NCBI GenBank assembly: GCA_026018925.1
Contig: JAKSZU010000210.1
Span: 186,001 to 250,000, forward strand
Source: Tupaia tana
Lineage: Eukaryota > Chordata > Mammalia > Scandentia > Tupaiidae
Reading direction: 5' to 3'
Length of the DNA stretch: 64,000 nucleotides
Shown: one piece after another, positions 11,397 through 23,917 of the stretch
Layout of the letters: every line of letters starts with the position of its first letter
Position numbering within the stretch: the first letter of the stretch is position 1
Translations under genes and position numbers: made by a program
Notes under the pieces: model-generated
What the model was told of the DNA's origin: nothing
The model's database searches: none
What the model saw: the letters and a program-made list of their open reading frames with translations, nothing else

Positions 11397-13275
11397 ATGA
11401 GTAGAAAATTTTCATTTCGCCTGTGCCCTGAAATATCTTGTTCCCATTATCCATGTGGAATCTTCTCAGAGAATGGCTCAACTCTCCTGCCTGGGAGAAA
11501 GGAGCAGAAGGGCTTATTAACTAAACAAAAGATGGAGCTGGGAGCCAGAGAGAAATTCTAACTTTAAAAAAATCGTAAAAAGGAAAAATTACCAAAAAAA
11601 ATGAGGAGACAGGAGCAGAGAGAGACTGAAACCTCAGAGACACAGAGACAGGCATAGAAGGCCAGTGGGGCTCCCTACCACACTAGCTTTGCTTGCTGGA
11701 GGCTGAATTATGAGTAGAAAATCTTCATTTCGCCTGTGCCCTGAAATATCTAGTTCCCAGTATCCATGTGGAATCTTCTCAGAGAATGGCTCAACTCTCC
11801 TGCCTGGGAGAAAGGAGCAGAAGGGCTTATTAACAAAACAAAAGATGGAGCTGAGAGCCAGAGAGAAATTCTACCTTTAAAAAAATCATAAAAAGAAAAA
11901 ATTACCAAAAAAATATGAGGAGACCGGAACAGAGAGAGACTGAAACCTCAGAGACACAGAGACTGGGATAGAAGGCCAGAGGGGCTCCCTACCACATTAG
12001 CTTTGCTTGCTGGAGCCTGAATTATGAGTAGAAAATCTTCATTTCGCCTGTACCCTGAAATATCTTGTTCCCAGTATCCATGTGGAAACTTCTCAGAAAA
12101 TGGCTCAACTCTCCTGCCAGGGAGAAAGGAGCAGAAGGGCTTATTAACAAAACGAAAGATGGAGCTGAGAGCCGGAGAGAAATTCTACCTTTAAAAAAAT
12201 CGTAAAAAGGAAAAATTACCAAAAAAAATGAGGAGACAGGAGCACAGAGAGACAGAGACCTCAGAGACACAGAGACAGGGATAGAAGGCCTGAGGCGCTC
12301 CCTACCACACTAGCTTTGCATGCTGGAGGCTGAATTATGAGTAGAAAACCTTCATTTCGCCTGTGCCCTGAAATATCTAGTTCCCAGTATCTATGTGGAA
12401 ACTTCTCAGAGAATGGCTCAACTCTCCTTCCTGGGAGAAAGGAGCAGAAGGGCTTCTTAACAAAACAAAAGATGGAGCTGAGAGCCAGAGAGAAATTCTA
12501 CCTTTAAAAAAAATCTTAAAAAGGAAAAATTACCAAAAAAAAATGAGGAGACAGGAGCAGAGAGAGACAGAGACCTCAGAGACACAGAGACAGGGATAGA
12601 AGGCCAGAGGGGCTCCCTACCACAATAGCTGTGCTTGCTGGAGGCTGAATTATGAGTAGAAAATCTTCATTTCGCCTGTGCCCTGAAATATCTAGTTCCC
12701 AGTATCCATGTGGAAACTTCTCAGAGAATGGCTCAACTCTCCTGCCTGGGAGAAAGGAGCAGAAGGGCTTATTAACAAAACAAAAGATGGAGCTGAGAGC
12801 CAGAGAGAAATTCTACCTTTAAAAAAATCGTAAAACGGAAAAATTACCAAAAAAATTGAGGAGACAGGAGCAGAGAGCGACAGAGACCTCAGAGACACAG
12901 AGACAGGGATAGAGGGCCAGAGTGGCTCCTTACCACACTAGCTTTGCTTGCTGGAGGCTGAATTATGATTAGAAAATCTTCATTTCGCCTGTGCCCTGAA
13001 ATATTTAGTTCCCAGTATCCATGAGGAATCTTCTAAGAGAATGGCTCAACTCTCCTGCCTGGGAGAAAGGAGCAGAAGGGCTTATTAACAAAACGAAAGA
13101 TGGAGCTGAGAGCCAGAGAGAAATTCTACCTTTAAAAACATCGTAAAAAGGAAAAATTACCAAAAAAATGCGGAGAAAGTGCAGAGAGAGACAGAGACCT
13201 CAGAGACACAGAGACAGGGATAGAGGGCCAGAGGGACTCCCTACCACACTAGCTTTGCTTGCTGGAGGCTGAATT
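11397..13275. repeat. Mixed, more diverged monomers (six copies)
   Basis: Starts are 11397, 11710, 12024, 12337, 12652 and 12965. They include an aactaaac/gggagcc copy, an s10-like copy with aaaagaaaa and gaccggaac (11710), an s11-like gagcctg copy with agcacagag (12024), an aatctta copy with cttcttaac (12337), an m1/s7-type copy (12652) and an s8-like copy with catgagg and tgcggagaaag (12965). Private substitutions are commoner here than in the right half. No long run of the same order is repeated elsewhere in the window. Confidence 0.75.
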
Positions 13276-14527
13276 ATGAGTAGAAAATCTTCATTTCGCC
13301 TGTGCCCTGAAATATCAAGTTCCCGGTATCCATGTGGAAACTTCTCAGAGAATGGCTCAACTCTCCTGCCTGGGAGAAAGGAGCAGAAGGGCTTATTAAC
13401 AAAACAAAAGATGGAGCAGAGAGTCAGAGAGAAATTCTACCTTTAAAAAATCGTAAAAAGGAAAAATTAACAAAAAAAATGAGGAGACATGAGCAGAGAG
13501 AGACAGAGACCTCAGAGACACAGAGACAAGGATAGAAGGCCAGAGGGGCTCCCTACCACACTAGCTTTGCTTGCTGGAGGCTGAATTATGAGTAGAAAAT
13601 CTTCATTTCGCCTGTGCCCTGAAATATCTAGTTCCCAGTATCCATGTGGAATCTTCTCAGAGAATGGCTCAACTCTCCTGCCTGGGAGAAAGGAGCAGAA
13701 GGGCTTATTAACAAAACAAAAGATGGAGTTGAGAGCCAGAGAGAAATTATACATTTAAAAAAATCGTAAAAAGGAAAAATTACCAAAAAAATGAGGAGAC
13801 AGGAGCAGAGAGAGACAGATGCCTCAGAGACACAGAGACAGGGATAGAAGGCCAGAGGGGCTCCCTACCACACTAGCTTTGCTTTCTGGAGGCTGAATTA
13901 TGAGTAGAAAATCTTCATTTCGCCTGTGCCCTGAAATATCTTGTTCCCATTATCCATGTGGAATCTTCTCAGAGAATGGCTCAACTCTCCTGCCTGGGAG
14001 AAAGGAGCAGAAGGGCTTATTAACTAAACAAAAGATGGAGCTGGGAGCCAGAGAGAAATTCTAACTTTAAAAAAATCGTAAAAAGGAAAAATTACCAAAA
14101 AAAAATGAGGAGACAGGAGCAGAGAGAGACAGAAACCTCAGAGACACAGAGACAGGGATAGAAGGCCAGAGGGGCTCCCTACCACACTAGCTTTGCATGC
14201 TGGAGGCTGAATTATGAGTAGAAAATCTTCATTTCGCCTGTGCCCTGAAATATCTAGTTCCCAGTATCCATGTGGAATCTTCTCAGAGAATGGCTCAACT
14301 CTCCTTCCTGGGAGAAAGGAGCAGAAGGGCTTATTAACAAAACAAACGATGGAGCTGAGAGTCAGAGAGAAATTCTACCTTTAAAAAAAATCTTAAAAAG
14401 GAAAAATTACCAAAAAAAATGAGGAGACAGGAGCAGAGAGAGACAGAGACCTCAGAGACACAGAGACAGGTATAGAAGGCCAGAGGGGCTCCCTACCACA
14501 CTAGCTTTGCTTGCTGGAGGCTGAATT
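13276..14527. repeat. Third copy of the four-monomer block seen at 445-1696
   Basis: Starts are 13276, 13588, 13900 and 14214. Marks in order are cagagagtcag, attatacattta, aactaaac with gggagcc, and aaacgatgg with aatctta. The block is also found at 445-1696, 2637-3889 and 15152-16403. Confidence 0.87.
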
Positions 14528-14838
14528 ATGAGTAGAAAATCTTCATTTCTCCTGTGCCCTGAAATATCTAGTTGCCAGTATCCATGAGGAATCTTCTCAG
14601 AGAATGGCTCAACTCTCCTGCCTGGGAGAAAGGAGCAGAAGGGCTTATTAACAAAACGAAAGATGGAGCTGAGAGCCAGAGAGAAATTCTACCTTTAAAA
14701 ACATCGTAAAAAGGAAAAATTACCAAAAAAATGCGGAGAAAGTGCAGAGAGAGACAGAGACCTCAGAGACACAGAGACAGGGATAGAGGGCCAGAGGGAC
14801 TCCCTACCACACTAGCTTTGCTTGCTGGAGGCTGAATT
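14528..14838. repeat. Fusion monomer joining an m9-like 5' part to an s8-like 3' part
   Basis: The 5' part has tttctcc and tagttgcc like the monomer at 1697. From catgagg onward it has aacgaaag, acatcg and tgcggagaaag like the monomer at 12965. The switch lies between tagttgccagtatc and catgagg (about 14572-14590). It forms the right border of the block at 13276-14527 and leads into the copy of the left edge. Confidence 0.8.
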
Positions 14839-17028
14839 ATGAGTAGAAAATCTTCATTTCGCCTGTGCCCTGAAATATCAAGTTCCCAGTATCCATGTGG
14901 AATCTTCTCAGAGAATGGCTCAACTCTCCTGCCTGGGAGAAAGGAGCAGAAGGGCTTATTAACAAAACAAAAGATTGAGCTGAGAGCCAGAGAGAAATTC
15001 TACCTTTAAAAAAATCGAAAAAAGGAAAAATTACCAAAAAAAATGAGGGGAAATGAGCAGAGAGAGACAGAGACCTCAGAGACACAGAGACAGGGATAGA
15101 GGGCCAGAGGGACTCCCTACCACACTAGCTTTGCTTGCTGGAGGCTGAATTATGAGTAGAAAATCTTCATTTCGCCTGTGCCCTGAAATATCAAGTTCCC
15201 GGTATCCATGTGGAATCTTCTCAGAGAATGGCTCAACTCTCCTGCCTGGGAGAAAGGAGCAGAAGGGCTTATTAACAAAACAAAAGATGGAGCAGAGAGT
15301 CAGAGAGAAATTCTACCTTTAAAAAATCGTAAAAAGGAAAAATTAACAAAAAAAATGAGGAGACAGGAGCAGAGAGAGACAGAGACCTCAGAGACACAGA
15401 GACAAGGATAGAAGGCCAGAGGGGCTCCCTACCACACTAGCTTTGCTTGCTGGAGGCTGAATTATGAGTAGAAAATCTTCATTTCGCCTGTGCCCTGAAA
15501 TATCTAGTTCCCAGTATCCATGTGGAATCTTCTCAGAGAATGGCTCAACTCTCCTGCCTGGGAGAAAGGAGCAGAAGGGCTTATTAACAAAACAAAAGAT
15601 GGAGTTGAGAGCCAGAGAGAAATTATACATTTAAAAAAATCGTAAAAAGGAAAAATTACCAAAAAAATGAGGAGACAGGAGCAGAGAGAGACAGATGCCT
15701 CAGAGACACAGAGACAGGTATAGAAGGCCAGAGGGGCTCCCTACCACACTAGCTTTGCTTGCTGGAGGCTGAATTATGAGTAGAAAATCTTCATTTCGCC
15801 TGTGCCCTGAAATATCTTGTTCCCATTATCCATGTGGAATCTTCTCAGAGAATGGCTCAACTCTCCTGCCTGGGAGAAAGGAGCAGAAGGGCTTATTAAC
15901 TAAACAAAAGATGGAGCTGGGAGCCAGAGAGAAATTCTAACTTTAAAAAAATCGTAAAAAGGAAAAATTACCAAAAAAAAATGAGGAGACAGGAGCAGAG
16001 AGAGACAGAAACCTCAGAGACACAGAGACAGGGATAGAAGGCCAGAGGGGCTCCCTACCACACTAGCTTTGCATGCTGGAGGCTGAATTATGAGTAGAAA
16101 ATCTTCATTTCGCCTGTGCCCTGAAATATCTAGTTCCCAGTATCCATGTGGAATCTTCTCAGAGAATGGCTCAACTCTCCTTCCTGGGAGAAAGGAGCAG
16201 AAGGGCTTATTAACAAAACAAACGATGGAGCTGAGAGTCAGAGAGAAATTCTACCTTTAAAAAAAATCTTAAAAAGGAAAAATTACCAAAAAAAATGAGG
16301 AGACAGGAGCAGAGAGAGACAGAGAACTCAGAGACACAGAGACAGGGATAGAAGGCCAGAGGGGCTCCCTACCACACTAGCTTTGCTTGCTGGAGGCTGA
16401 ATTATGAGTAGAAAATCTTCATTTCTCCTGTGCCCTGAAATATCTAGTTGCCAGTATCCATGTGGAATCTTCTCAGAGAATGGCTCAACTCTCCTGCCTG
16501 GGAGAAAGGAGCAGAAGGGCTTATTAATAAAACAAAAGATGGAGCTGAGAGCCAGAGAGAAATTCTACCTTTAAAAAAATCGTAAAAAGGAAAAATTACC
16601 CAAAAAAATGAGGAGACAGGAGCAGAGAGAAACAGAGACCTCAGAGACACAGAGACAGGGATAGAAGGCCAGAGGGGTTCCCTGCCACACGAGCTTTGCT
16701 TGCTGGAGGCTGAATTTTGAGTAGAAAATCTTCATTTCGCCTGTGCCCAGAAATATCTAGTTCCCAGTATCCATGTGGAATCTTCTCAGAGAATGGCTCA
16801 ACTCTCCTTCCTGGGAGAAAGGAGCAGAAGGGCTTATTAACAAAACAAAAGATGGAGCTGAGAGCCAGAGAGAAATTCTACCTTTAAAAAAATCGTAAAC
16901 AGGAAAAATTACCAAAAAAATGAGAAGACAGGAGCAGAGAGAGACAGAGACCTCAGAGACACAGAGACAGGGATAGAAGGCCAGAGGGGCTCCCTACCAC
17001 ACGAGCTTTGCTTGCTGGAGGCTGAATT
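14839..17028. repeat. Second copy of the seven-monomer segment at 133-2322
   Basis: Starts are 14839, 15152, 15464, 15776, 16090, 16404 and 16717. Each lies 14,706-14,707 bp right of its counterpart at 133, 445, 757, 1069, 1383, 1697 and 2010. The constant offset over seven monomers shows one block rather than chance matches of subtypes. Small differences include gaattttgag at 16717, which is gaattatgag in the left copy. Confidence 0.88.
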
Positions 17029-20000
17029 ATGAGTAGAAAATCTTCATTTCGCCTGTGCCCTGAAATATCTACTTCCCAGTATCCATGTGGAATCTTCTCA
17101 GAGAATGGCTCAACTCTCCTGCCTGGGAGAAAGGAGCAGAAGGGCTTATTAACAAAACAAAAGATGGAGATGAGAGCCAGAGAGAAATTCTACCTTTAAA
17201 AAAATCGTAAAACGGAAAAATTACCAAAAAAATTGAGGAGACAGGAGCAGAGAGAGACAGAGACCTCAGAGACACAGAGACAGGGATAGAGGGCCAGAGT
17301 GGCTCCCTACCACACTAGCTTTGCTTGCTGGAGGCTGAATTATGAGTAGAAAATCTTCATTTCGCCTGTGCCCTGAAATATATAGTTCCCTGTATCCATG
17401 TGGAACCTTCTCAGAGAATGGCTCAACTCTCCTGCCTGGGAGAAAGGAGCAGAAGGGCTTATTAACAAAACGAAAGATGGAGCTGAGAGCCAGAGAGAAA
17501 TTCTACCTTTAAAAAAATCGTAAAAAGGAAAAATTACCAAAAAATAATGAGGAGAAAGAGCAGAGAGAGACAGAGACCTCAGAGACACAGAGACAGGGAT
17601 AGAAGGCCAGAGGGGCTCCCTACCACACGAGCTTTGCTTGCTGGAGGATGAATTATGAGTAGAAAATCTTCATTTCGCCTGTGCCCTGAAATATCTAGTT
17701 CCCAGTATCCATGTGGAATCTTCTCAGAGAATGGCTCAACTCTCCTGCCTGGGAGAAAGGAGCAGAAGGGCTTATTAACAAAACAAAAGAGGGAGCTGAG
17801 AGCCAGAGAGAAATTCTACCTTTAAAAAAATCGTAAAAATGAAAAATTACCAAAAAACATGAGGAGACAGGAGCAGAGAGAGTCAGAGATCTCAGAGACA
17901 CAGAGACAGGGATAGAAGGACAGAGGGGCTCCCTACCACACTCGCTTTGCTTGCTGGAGGATGAATTATGAGTAGAAAATCTTCATTTCGCCTGTGCCCT
18001 GAAATATCTAGTTCCAAGTATCCATGTGGAAACTTCTCAGAGAATGGCTCAACTCTCCTGCCTGGGAGAAAGGAGCAGAAGGGCTTATTAACAAAACAAA
18101 AGATGAAGCAGAGAGTCAGAGAGAAATTCTACCTTTAAAAAATCGTAAAAAGGAAAAATTAACAAAAAAAAATGAGGAGACAGGAGCAGAGATAGACAGA
18201 GACCTCAGAGACACAGAGACAGGGATAGAAGGCCAGAGGGGCTCCCTACCACACTAGCTTTGCTTGCTGGAGGCTGAATTATGAGTAGAAAATCTTCATT
18301 TCGCCTGTGCCCTGAAATATCTAGTTCCCAGTATCCATGTGGAATCTTCTCAGAGAATGGCTCAACTCTCCTGCCTGGGAGAAAGGAGCAGAAGGGCTTA
18401 TTAACAAAACAAAAGATGGAGCTGAGAGCCAGAGAGAAATTCTACCTTTAAAAAAATCGTAAAAAGGAAAAATTACCAAAAAAATTGAGGAGACAGGAGC
18501 AGAGAGAGACAGAGACCTCAGAGACACAGAGACAGGGATAGAAGGCCAGAGGGGCTCCCTACCACACTAGCTTTGCTTGCTGGTGGCTGAATTATGAGTA
18601 GAAGATCTTCATTTCGCCTGTGCCCTGAAATATCTAGTTCCCAGTATCCATGTGGAATCTTCTCAGAGAATGGCTCAACTCTCCTGCCTGGGAGAAAGGA
18701 GCAGAAGGGCTTATTAACAAAACAAAAGATGGAGCTGAGAGCAAGAGAGAAATTCTACGTTTGAAAAAATCGTAAAATGAAAAATTACCAAAAAAACATG
18801 AGGAGACAGGGCAGAGAGAGACAGAGACCTCAGAGACACAGAGAAAGTGATAGAAGGCCAGAGGGGCTCCCTACCACACTAGCTTTGCTTCCTGGAGGCT
18901 GAATTATGAGTAGAAAATCTTCATTTCGCCTGTGCCCTGAAATATCTAGTTCCCAGTATCCATGTGGAATCTTCTCAGAGAATGGCTCAACTCTCCTGCC
19001 TGGGAGAAAGGAGCAGAAGGGCTTATTAACAAAACAAAAGATGGAGCTGAGAGCCAGAGAGAAATTCTACCTTTAAAAAAATCGTAAAAAGGAAAAATTA
19101 CCCAAAAAATGAGGAGACAGGAGCAGAGAGGGACAGAGACCTCAGAGACACAGAGACAGGGATAGAAGGCCAGAGGGGCTCCCTACCACACGAGCTTTGC
19201 TTGCTGGAGTCTGAATTATGAGTAGAAAATCTTCATTTCGCCTGTGCCCTGAAATATCTAGTTCCCAGTATCCATGTGGAATCTTCTCAGAGAATTGCTC
19301 AACTCTCCTGCATGGGAGAAAGGAGCAGAAGGGCTTATTGACAAAACAAAAGATGGAGCTGAGAGCCAGAGAGAAAATCTACCTTTAAAAAAATTCGTAA
19401 AAAGGAAAAATTACCGAAAAAAATGAGGAGACAGGAGCAGAGAGAGACAGAGACCTCAGAGACACAGAGACAGGGATAGAAGGCCAGAGGGTCTCCCTAC
19501 CACACTAGCTTTGCTTGCTGGAGTCTGAATTATGAGTAGAAAATCTTCATTTCGCCTGTGCCCTGAAATATCTAGTTCCCAGTATCCATGTGGAATCTTC
19601 TCAGAGAATGGCTCAACTCTCCTGCCTGGGAGAAAGGAGCAGAAGGGCTTATTAATAAAACAAAAGATGGAGCTGAGAGCCAGAGAGAAATTCTACCTTT
19701 AAAAAAATCGTAAAAAGGAAAAATTACCCAAAAAAATGAGGAGACAGGAGCAGAGAGAAACAGAGACCTCAGAGACACAGAGAGAGGGATAGAAGGCCAG
19801 AGGGGTTCCCTGCCACACGAGCTTTGCTTGCTGGAGGCTGAATTATGAGTAGAAAATCTTCATTTCGCCTGTGCCCAGAAATATCTAGTTCCCAGTATCC
19901 ATGTGGAATCTTCTCAGAGAATGGCTCAACTCTCCTTCCTGGGAGAAAGGAGCAGAAGGGCTTATTAACAAAACAAAAGATGGAGCTGAGAGCCAGAAAG

Positions 20001-21097
20001 AAATTCTACCTTTAAAAAAATCGTAAACAGGAAAAATTACCCAAAAAAATGAGGAGACAGGAGCAGAGAGAGACAGAGACCTCAGAGACACAGAGACAAG
20101 GATAGAAGGCCAGAGGGGCTCCCTACCACACTAGCTTTGCTTGCTGGAGGCTGAATTTTGAGTAGAAAATCTTCATTTCGCCTGTGCCCTGACATATCTA
20201 GTTCCCAGTATACATGTGGAATCTTCTCAGAGAATGGCTCAACTCTCCTTCCTGGGAGAAAGGAGCAGAAGGGCTTATTAACAAAACAAAAGATGGAGCT
20301 GAGAGCCAGAGAGAAATTCTACCTTTAAAAAAATCGTAAAAAGGAAAAATTACCAAAAAAAATGAGAAGACAGGAGCAGAGAGAGACAGAGACCTCAGAG
20401 ACACAGAGACAGGGATAGAAGGCCAGAGGGGCTCCCTACCACACGAGCTTTGCTTGCTGGAGGCTGAATTATGAATAGAAAATCTTCATTTCGCCTGTGC
20501 CCAGAAATATCTAGTTCCCAGTATCCATGTGGAATCTTCTCAGAGAATGGCTCAACTCTCCTTCCTGGGAGAAAGGAGCAGAAGGGCTTATTAACAAAAC
20601 AAAAGATGGAGCTGAGAGCCAGAGAGAAATTCTACCTTTAAAAAAATCGTAAACAGGAAAAATTACCAAAAAAAATGAGAAGACAGGAGCAGAGAGAGAC
20701 AGAGACCTCAGAGACACAGAGACAGGGATAGAAGGCCAGAGGGGCTCCCTACCACACGAGCTTTGCTTGCTGGAGGCTGAATTATGAGTAGAAAATCTTC
20801 ATTTCGCCTGTGCCCAGAAATATCTAGTTCCCAGTATCCATGTGGAATCTTCTCAGAGAATGGCTCAACTCTCCTTCCTGGGAGAAAGGAGCAGAAGGGC
20901 TTATTAACAAAACAAAAGATGGAGCTGAGAGCCAGAGAGAAATTCTACCTTTAAAAAAAATCTTAAAAAGGAAAAATTACCAAAAAAAATGAGGAGACAG
21001 GAGCAGAGAGAGACAGAGACCTCAGAGACACAGAGACAGGGATAGAAGGCCAGAGGGGCTCCCTACCACACTAGCTTTGCTTGCTGGAGGCTGAATT
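17029..21097. repeat. Middle HOR, fullest unit: 13 monomers, 4069 bp
   Basis: Starts are m1 17029, m2 17342, m3 17655, m4 17968, m5 18281, m6 18594, m7 18906, m8 19218, m9 19532, m10 19845, m11 20158, m12 20471 and m13 20784. Further marks: m9 taataaaac with agagaaacag; m10 cccagaaat with aaacagg and acccaaaa; m11 gacatatc with tatacatgtgg; m12 cccagaaat with aaacagg and gagaagac; m13 aatctta. The next monomer (21098) is m1 again. This is the longest unit of its kind here and serves as the reference for the shortened units that follow. Confidence 0.88.
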
Positions 21098-23917
21098 ATG
21101 AGTATAAAATCTTCATTTCGCCTGTGCCCTGAAATATCTACTTCCCAGTATCCATGTGGAATCTTCTCAGAGAATGGCTCAACTCTCCTGCCTGGGAGAA
21201 AGGAGCAGAAGGGCTTATTAACAAAACAAAAGATGGAGATGAGAGCCAGAGAGAAATTCTACCTTTAAAAAAATCGTAAAACGGAAAAATTACCAAAAAA
21301 ATTGAGGAGACAGGAGCTGAGAGAGACAGAGACCTCAGAGACACAGAGACAGGGATAGAGGGCCAGAGTGGCTCCCTACCACACTAGCTTTGCTTGCTGG
21401 AGGCTGAATTATGAGTAGAAAATCTTCATTTCGCCTGTGCCCTGAAATATATAGTTCCCTGTATCCATGTGGAACCTTCTCAGAGAATGGCTCAACTCTC
21501 CTGCCTGGGAGAAAGGAGCAGAAGGGCTTATTAACAAAACGAAAGATGGAGCTGAGAGCCAGAGAGAAATTCTACCTTTAAAAAAATCGTAAAAAGGAAA
21601 AATTACCAAAAAAATAATGAGGAGAAAGAGCAGAGAGAGACAGAGACCTCAGAGACACAGAGACAGGGATAGAAGGCCAGAGGGGCTCCCTACCACAGGA
21701 GCTTTGCTTGCTGGAGGATGAATTATGAGTAGAAAATCTTCATTTCGCCTGTGCCCTGAAATATCTAGTTCCCAGTATCCATGTGGAATCTTCTCAGAGA
21801 ATGGCTCAACTCTCCTGCCTGGGAGAAAGGAGCAGAAGGGCTTATTAACAAAACAAAAGAGGGAGCTGAGAGCCAGAGAGAAATTCTACCTTTAAAAAAA
21901 TCGTAAAAATGAAAAATTACCAAAAAACATGAGGAGACAGGAGCAGAGAGAGTCAGAGATCTCAGAGACACAGAGACAGGGATAGAAGGACAGAGGGGCT
22001 CCCTACCACACTCGCTTTGTTTGCTGGAGGATGAATTATGAGTAGAAAATCTTCATTTCGCCTGTGCCCTGAAATATCTAGTTCCAAGTATCCATGTGGA
22101 AACTTCTCAGAGAATGGCTCAACTCTCCTGCCTGGGAGAAAGGAGCAGAAGGGCTTATTAACAAAACAAAAGATGAAGCAGAGAGTCAGAGAGAAATTCT
22201 ACCTTTAAAAAATCGTAAAAAGGAAAAATTAACAAAAAAAAAATGAGGAGACAGGAGCAGAGATAGACAGAGACCTCAGAGACACAGAGACAAGGATAGA
22301 AGGCCAGAGGGGCTCCCTACCACACTAGCTTTGCTTGCTGGAGGCTGAATTATGAGTAGAAAATCTTCATTTCGCCTGTGCCCTGAAATATCTAGTTCCC
22401 AGTATCCATGTGGAATCTTCTCAGAGAATGGCTCAACTCTCCTGCCTGGGAGAAAGGAGCAGAAGGGCTTATTAACAAAACAAAAGATGGAGCTGAGAGC
22501 CAGAGAGAAATTCCACCTTTAAAAAAATCGTAAAAAGGAAAAATTACCAAAAAAATTGAGGAGACAGGAGCAGAGAGAGACAGAGACCTCAGAGACACAG
22601 AGACAGGGATAGAAGGCCAGAGGGGCTCCCTACCACACTAGCTTTGCTTGCTGGTGGCTGAATTATGAGTAGAAGATCTTCATTTCGCCTGTGCCCTGAA
22701 ATATCTAGTTCCCAGTATCCATGTGGAATCTTCTCAGAGAATGGCTCAACTCTCCTGCCTGGGAGAAAGGAGCAGAAGGGCTTATTAACAAAACAAAAGA
22801 TGGAGCTGAGAGCAAGAGAGAAATTCTACGTTTGAAAAAATCGTAAAATGAAAAATTACCAAAAAAACATGAGGAGACAGGGCAGAGAGAGACAGAGACC
22901 TCAGAGACACAGAGAAAGTGATAGAAGGCCAGAGGGGTTCCCTGCCACACGAGCTTTGCTTGCTGGAGGCTGAATTATGAGTAGAAAATCTTCATTTCGC
23001 CTGTGCCCAGAAATATCTAGTTCCCAGTATCCATGTGGAATCTTCTCAGAGAATGGCTCAACTCTCCTTCCTGGGAGAAAGGAGCAGAAGGGCTTATTAA
23101 CAAAACAAAAGATGGAGCTGAGAGCCAGAAAGAAATTCTACCTTTAAAAAAATCGTAAACAGGAAAAATTACCCAAAAAAATGAGGAGACAGGAGCAGAG
23201 AGAGACAGAGACCTCAGAGACACAGAGACAAGGATAGAAGGCCAGAGGGGCTCCCTACCACACTAGCTTTGCTTGCTGGAGGCTGAATTTTGAGTAGAAA
23301 ATCTTCATTTCGCCTGTGCCCTGACATATCTAGTTCCCAGTATACATGTGGAATCTTCTCAGAGAATGGCTCAACTCTCCTTCCTGGGAGAAAGGAGCAG
23401 AAGGGCTTATTAACAAAACAAAAGATGGAGCTGAGAGCCAGAGAGAAATTCTACCTTTAAAAAAATCGTAAAAAGGAAAAATTACCAAAAAAAAATGAGA
23501 AGACAGGAGCAGAGAGAGACAGAGACCTCAGAGACACAGAGACAGGGATAGAAGGCCAGAGGGGCTCCCTACCACACGAGCTTTGCTTGCTGGAGACTGA
23601 ATTATGAATAGAAAATCTTCATTTCGCCTGTGCCCAGAAATATCTAGTTCCCAGTATCCATGTGGAATCTTCTCAGAGAATGGCTCAACTCTCCTTCCTG
23701 GGAGAAAGGAGCAGAAGGGCTTATTAACAAAACAAAAGATGGAGCTGAGAGCCAGAGAGAAATTCTACCTTTAAAAAAAATCTTAAAAAGGAAAAATTAC
23801 CAAAAAAAATGAGGAGACAGGAGCAGAGAGAGACAGAGACCTCAGAGACACAGAGACAGGGATAGAAGGCCAGAGGGGCTCCCTACCACACTAGCTTTGC
23901 TTGCTGGAGGCTGAATT
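21098..23917. repeat. Middle HOR, 9-monomer unit
   Basis: Starts are 21098 (m1), 21411, 21725, 22038, 22352 (m5), 22665, 22977 (m10), 23290 (m11) and 23604. The monomer at 22665 begins as m6 (gaagatcttc, tttgaaaaaa, gagaaagtg) and ends as m9 (gttccctgcc), so m7-m9 are lost. The monomer at 23604 begins as m12 (atgaatag) and ends as m13 (aatctta). Two fusions thus account for the drop from 13 to 9 monomers. Confidence 0.87.
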
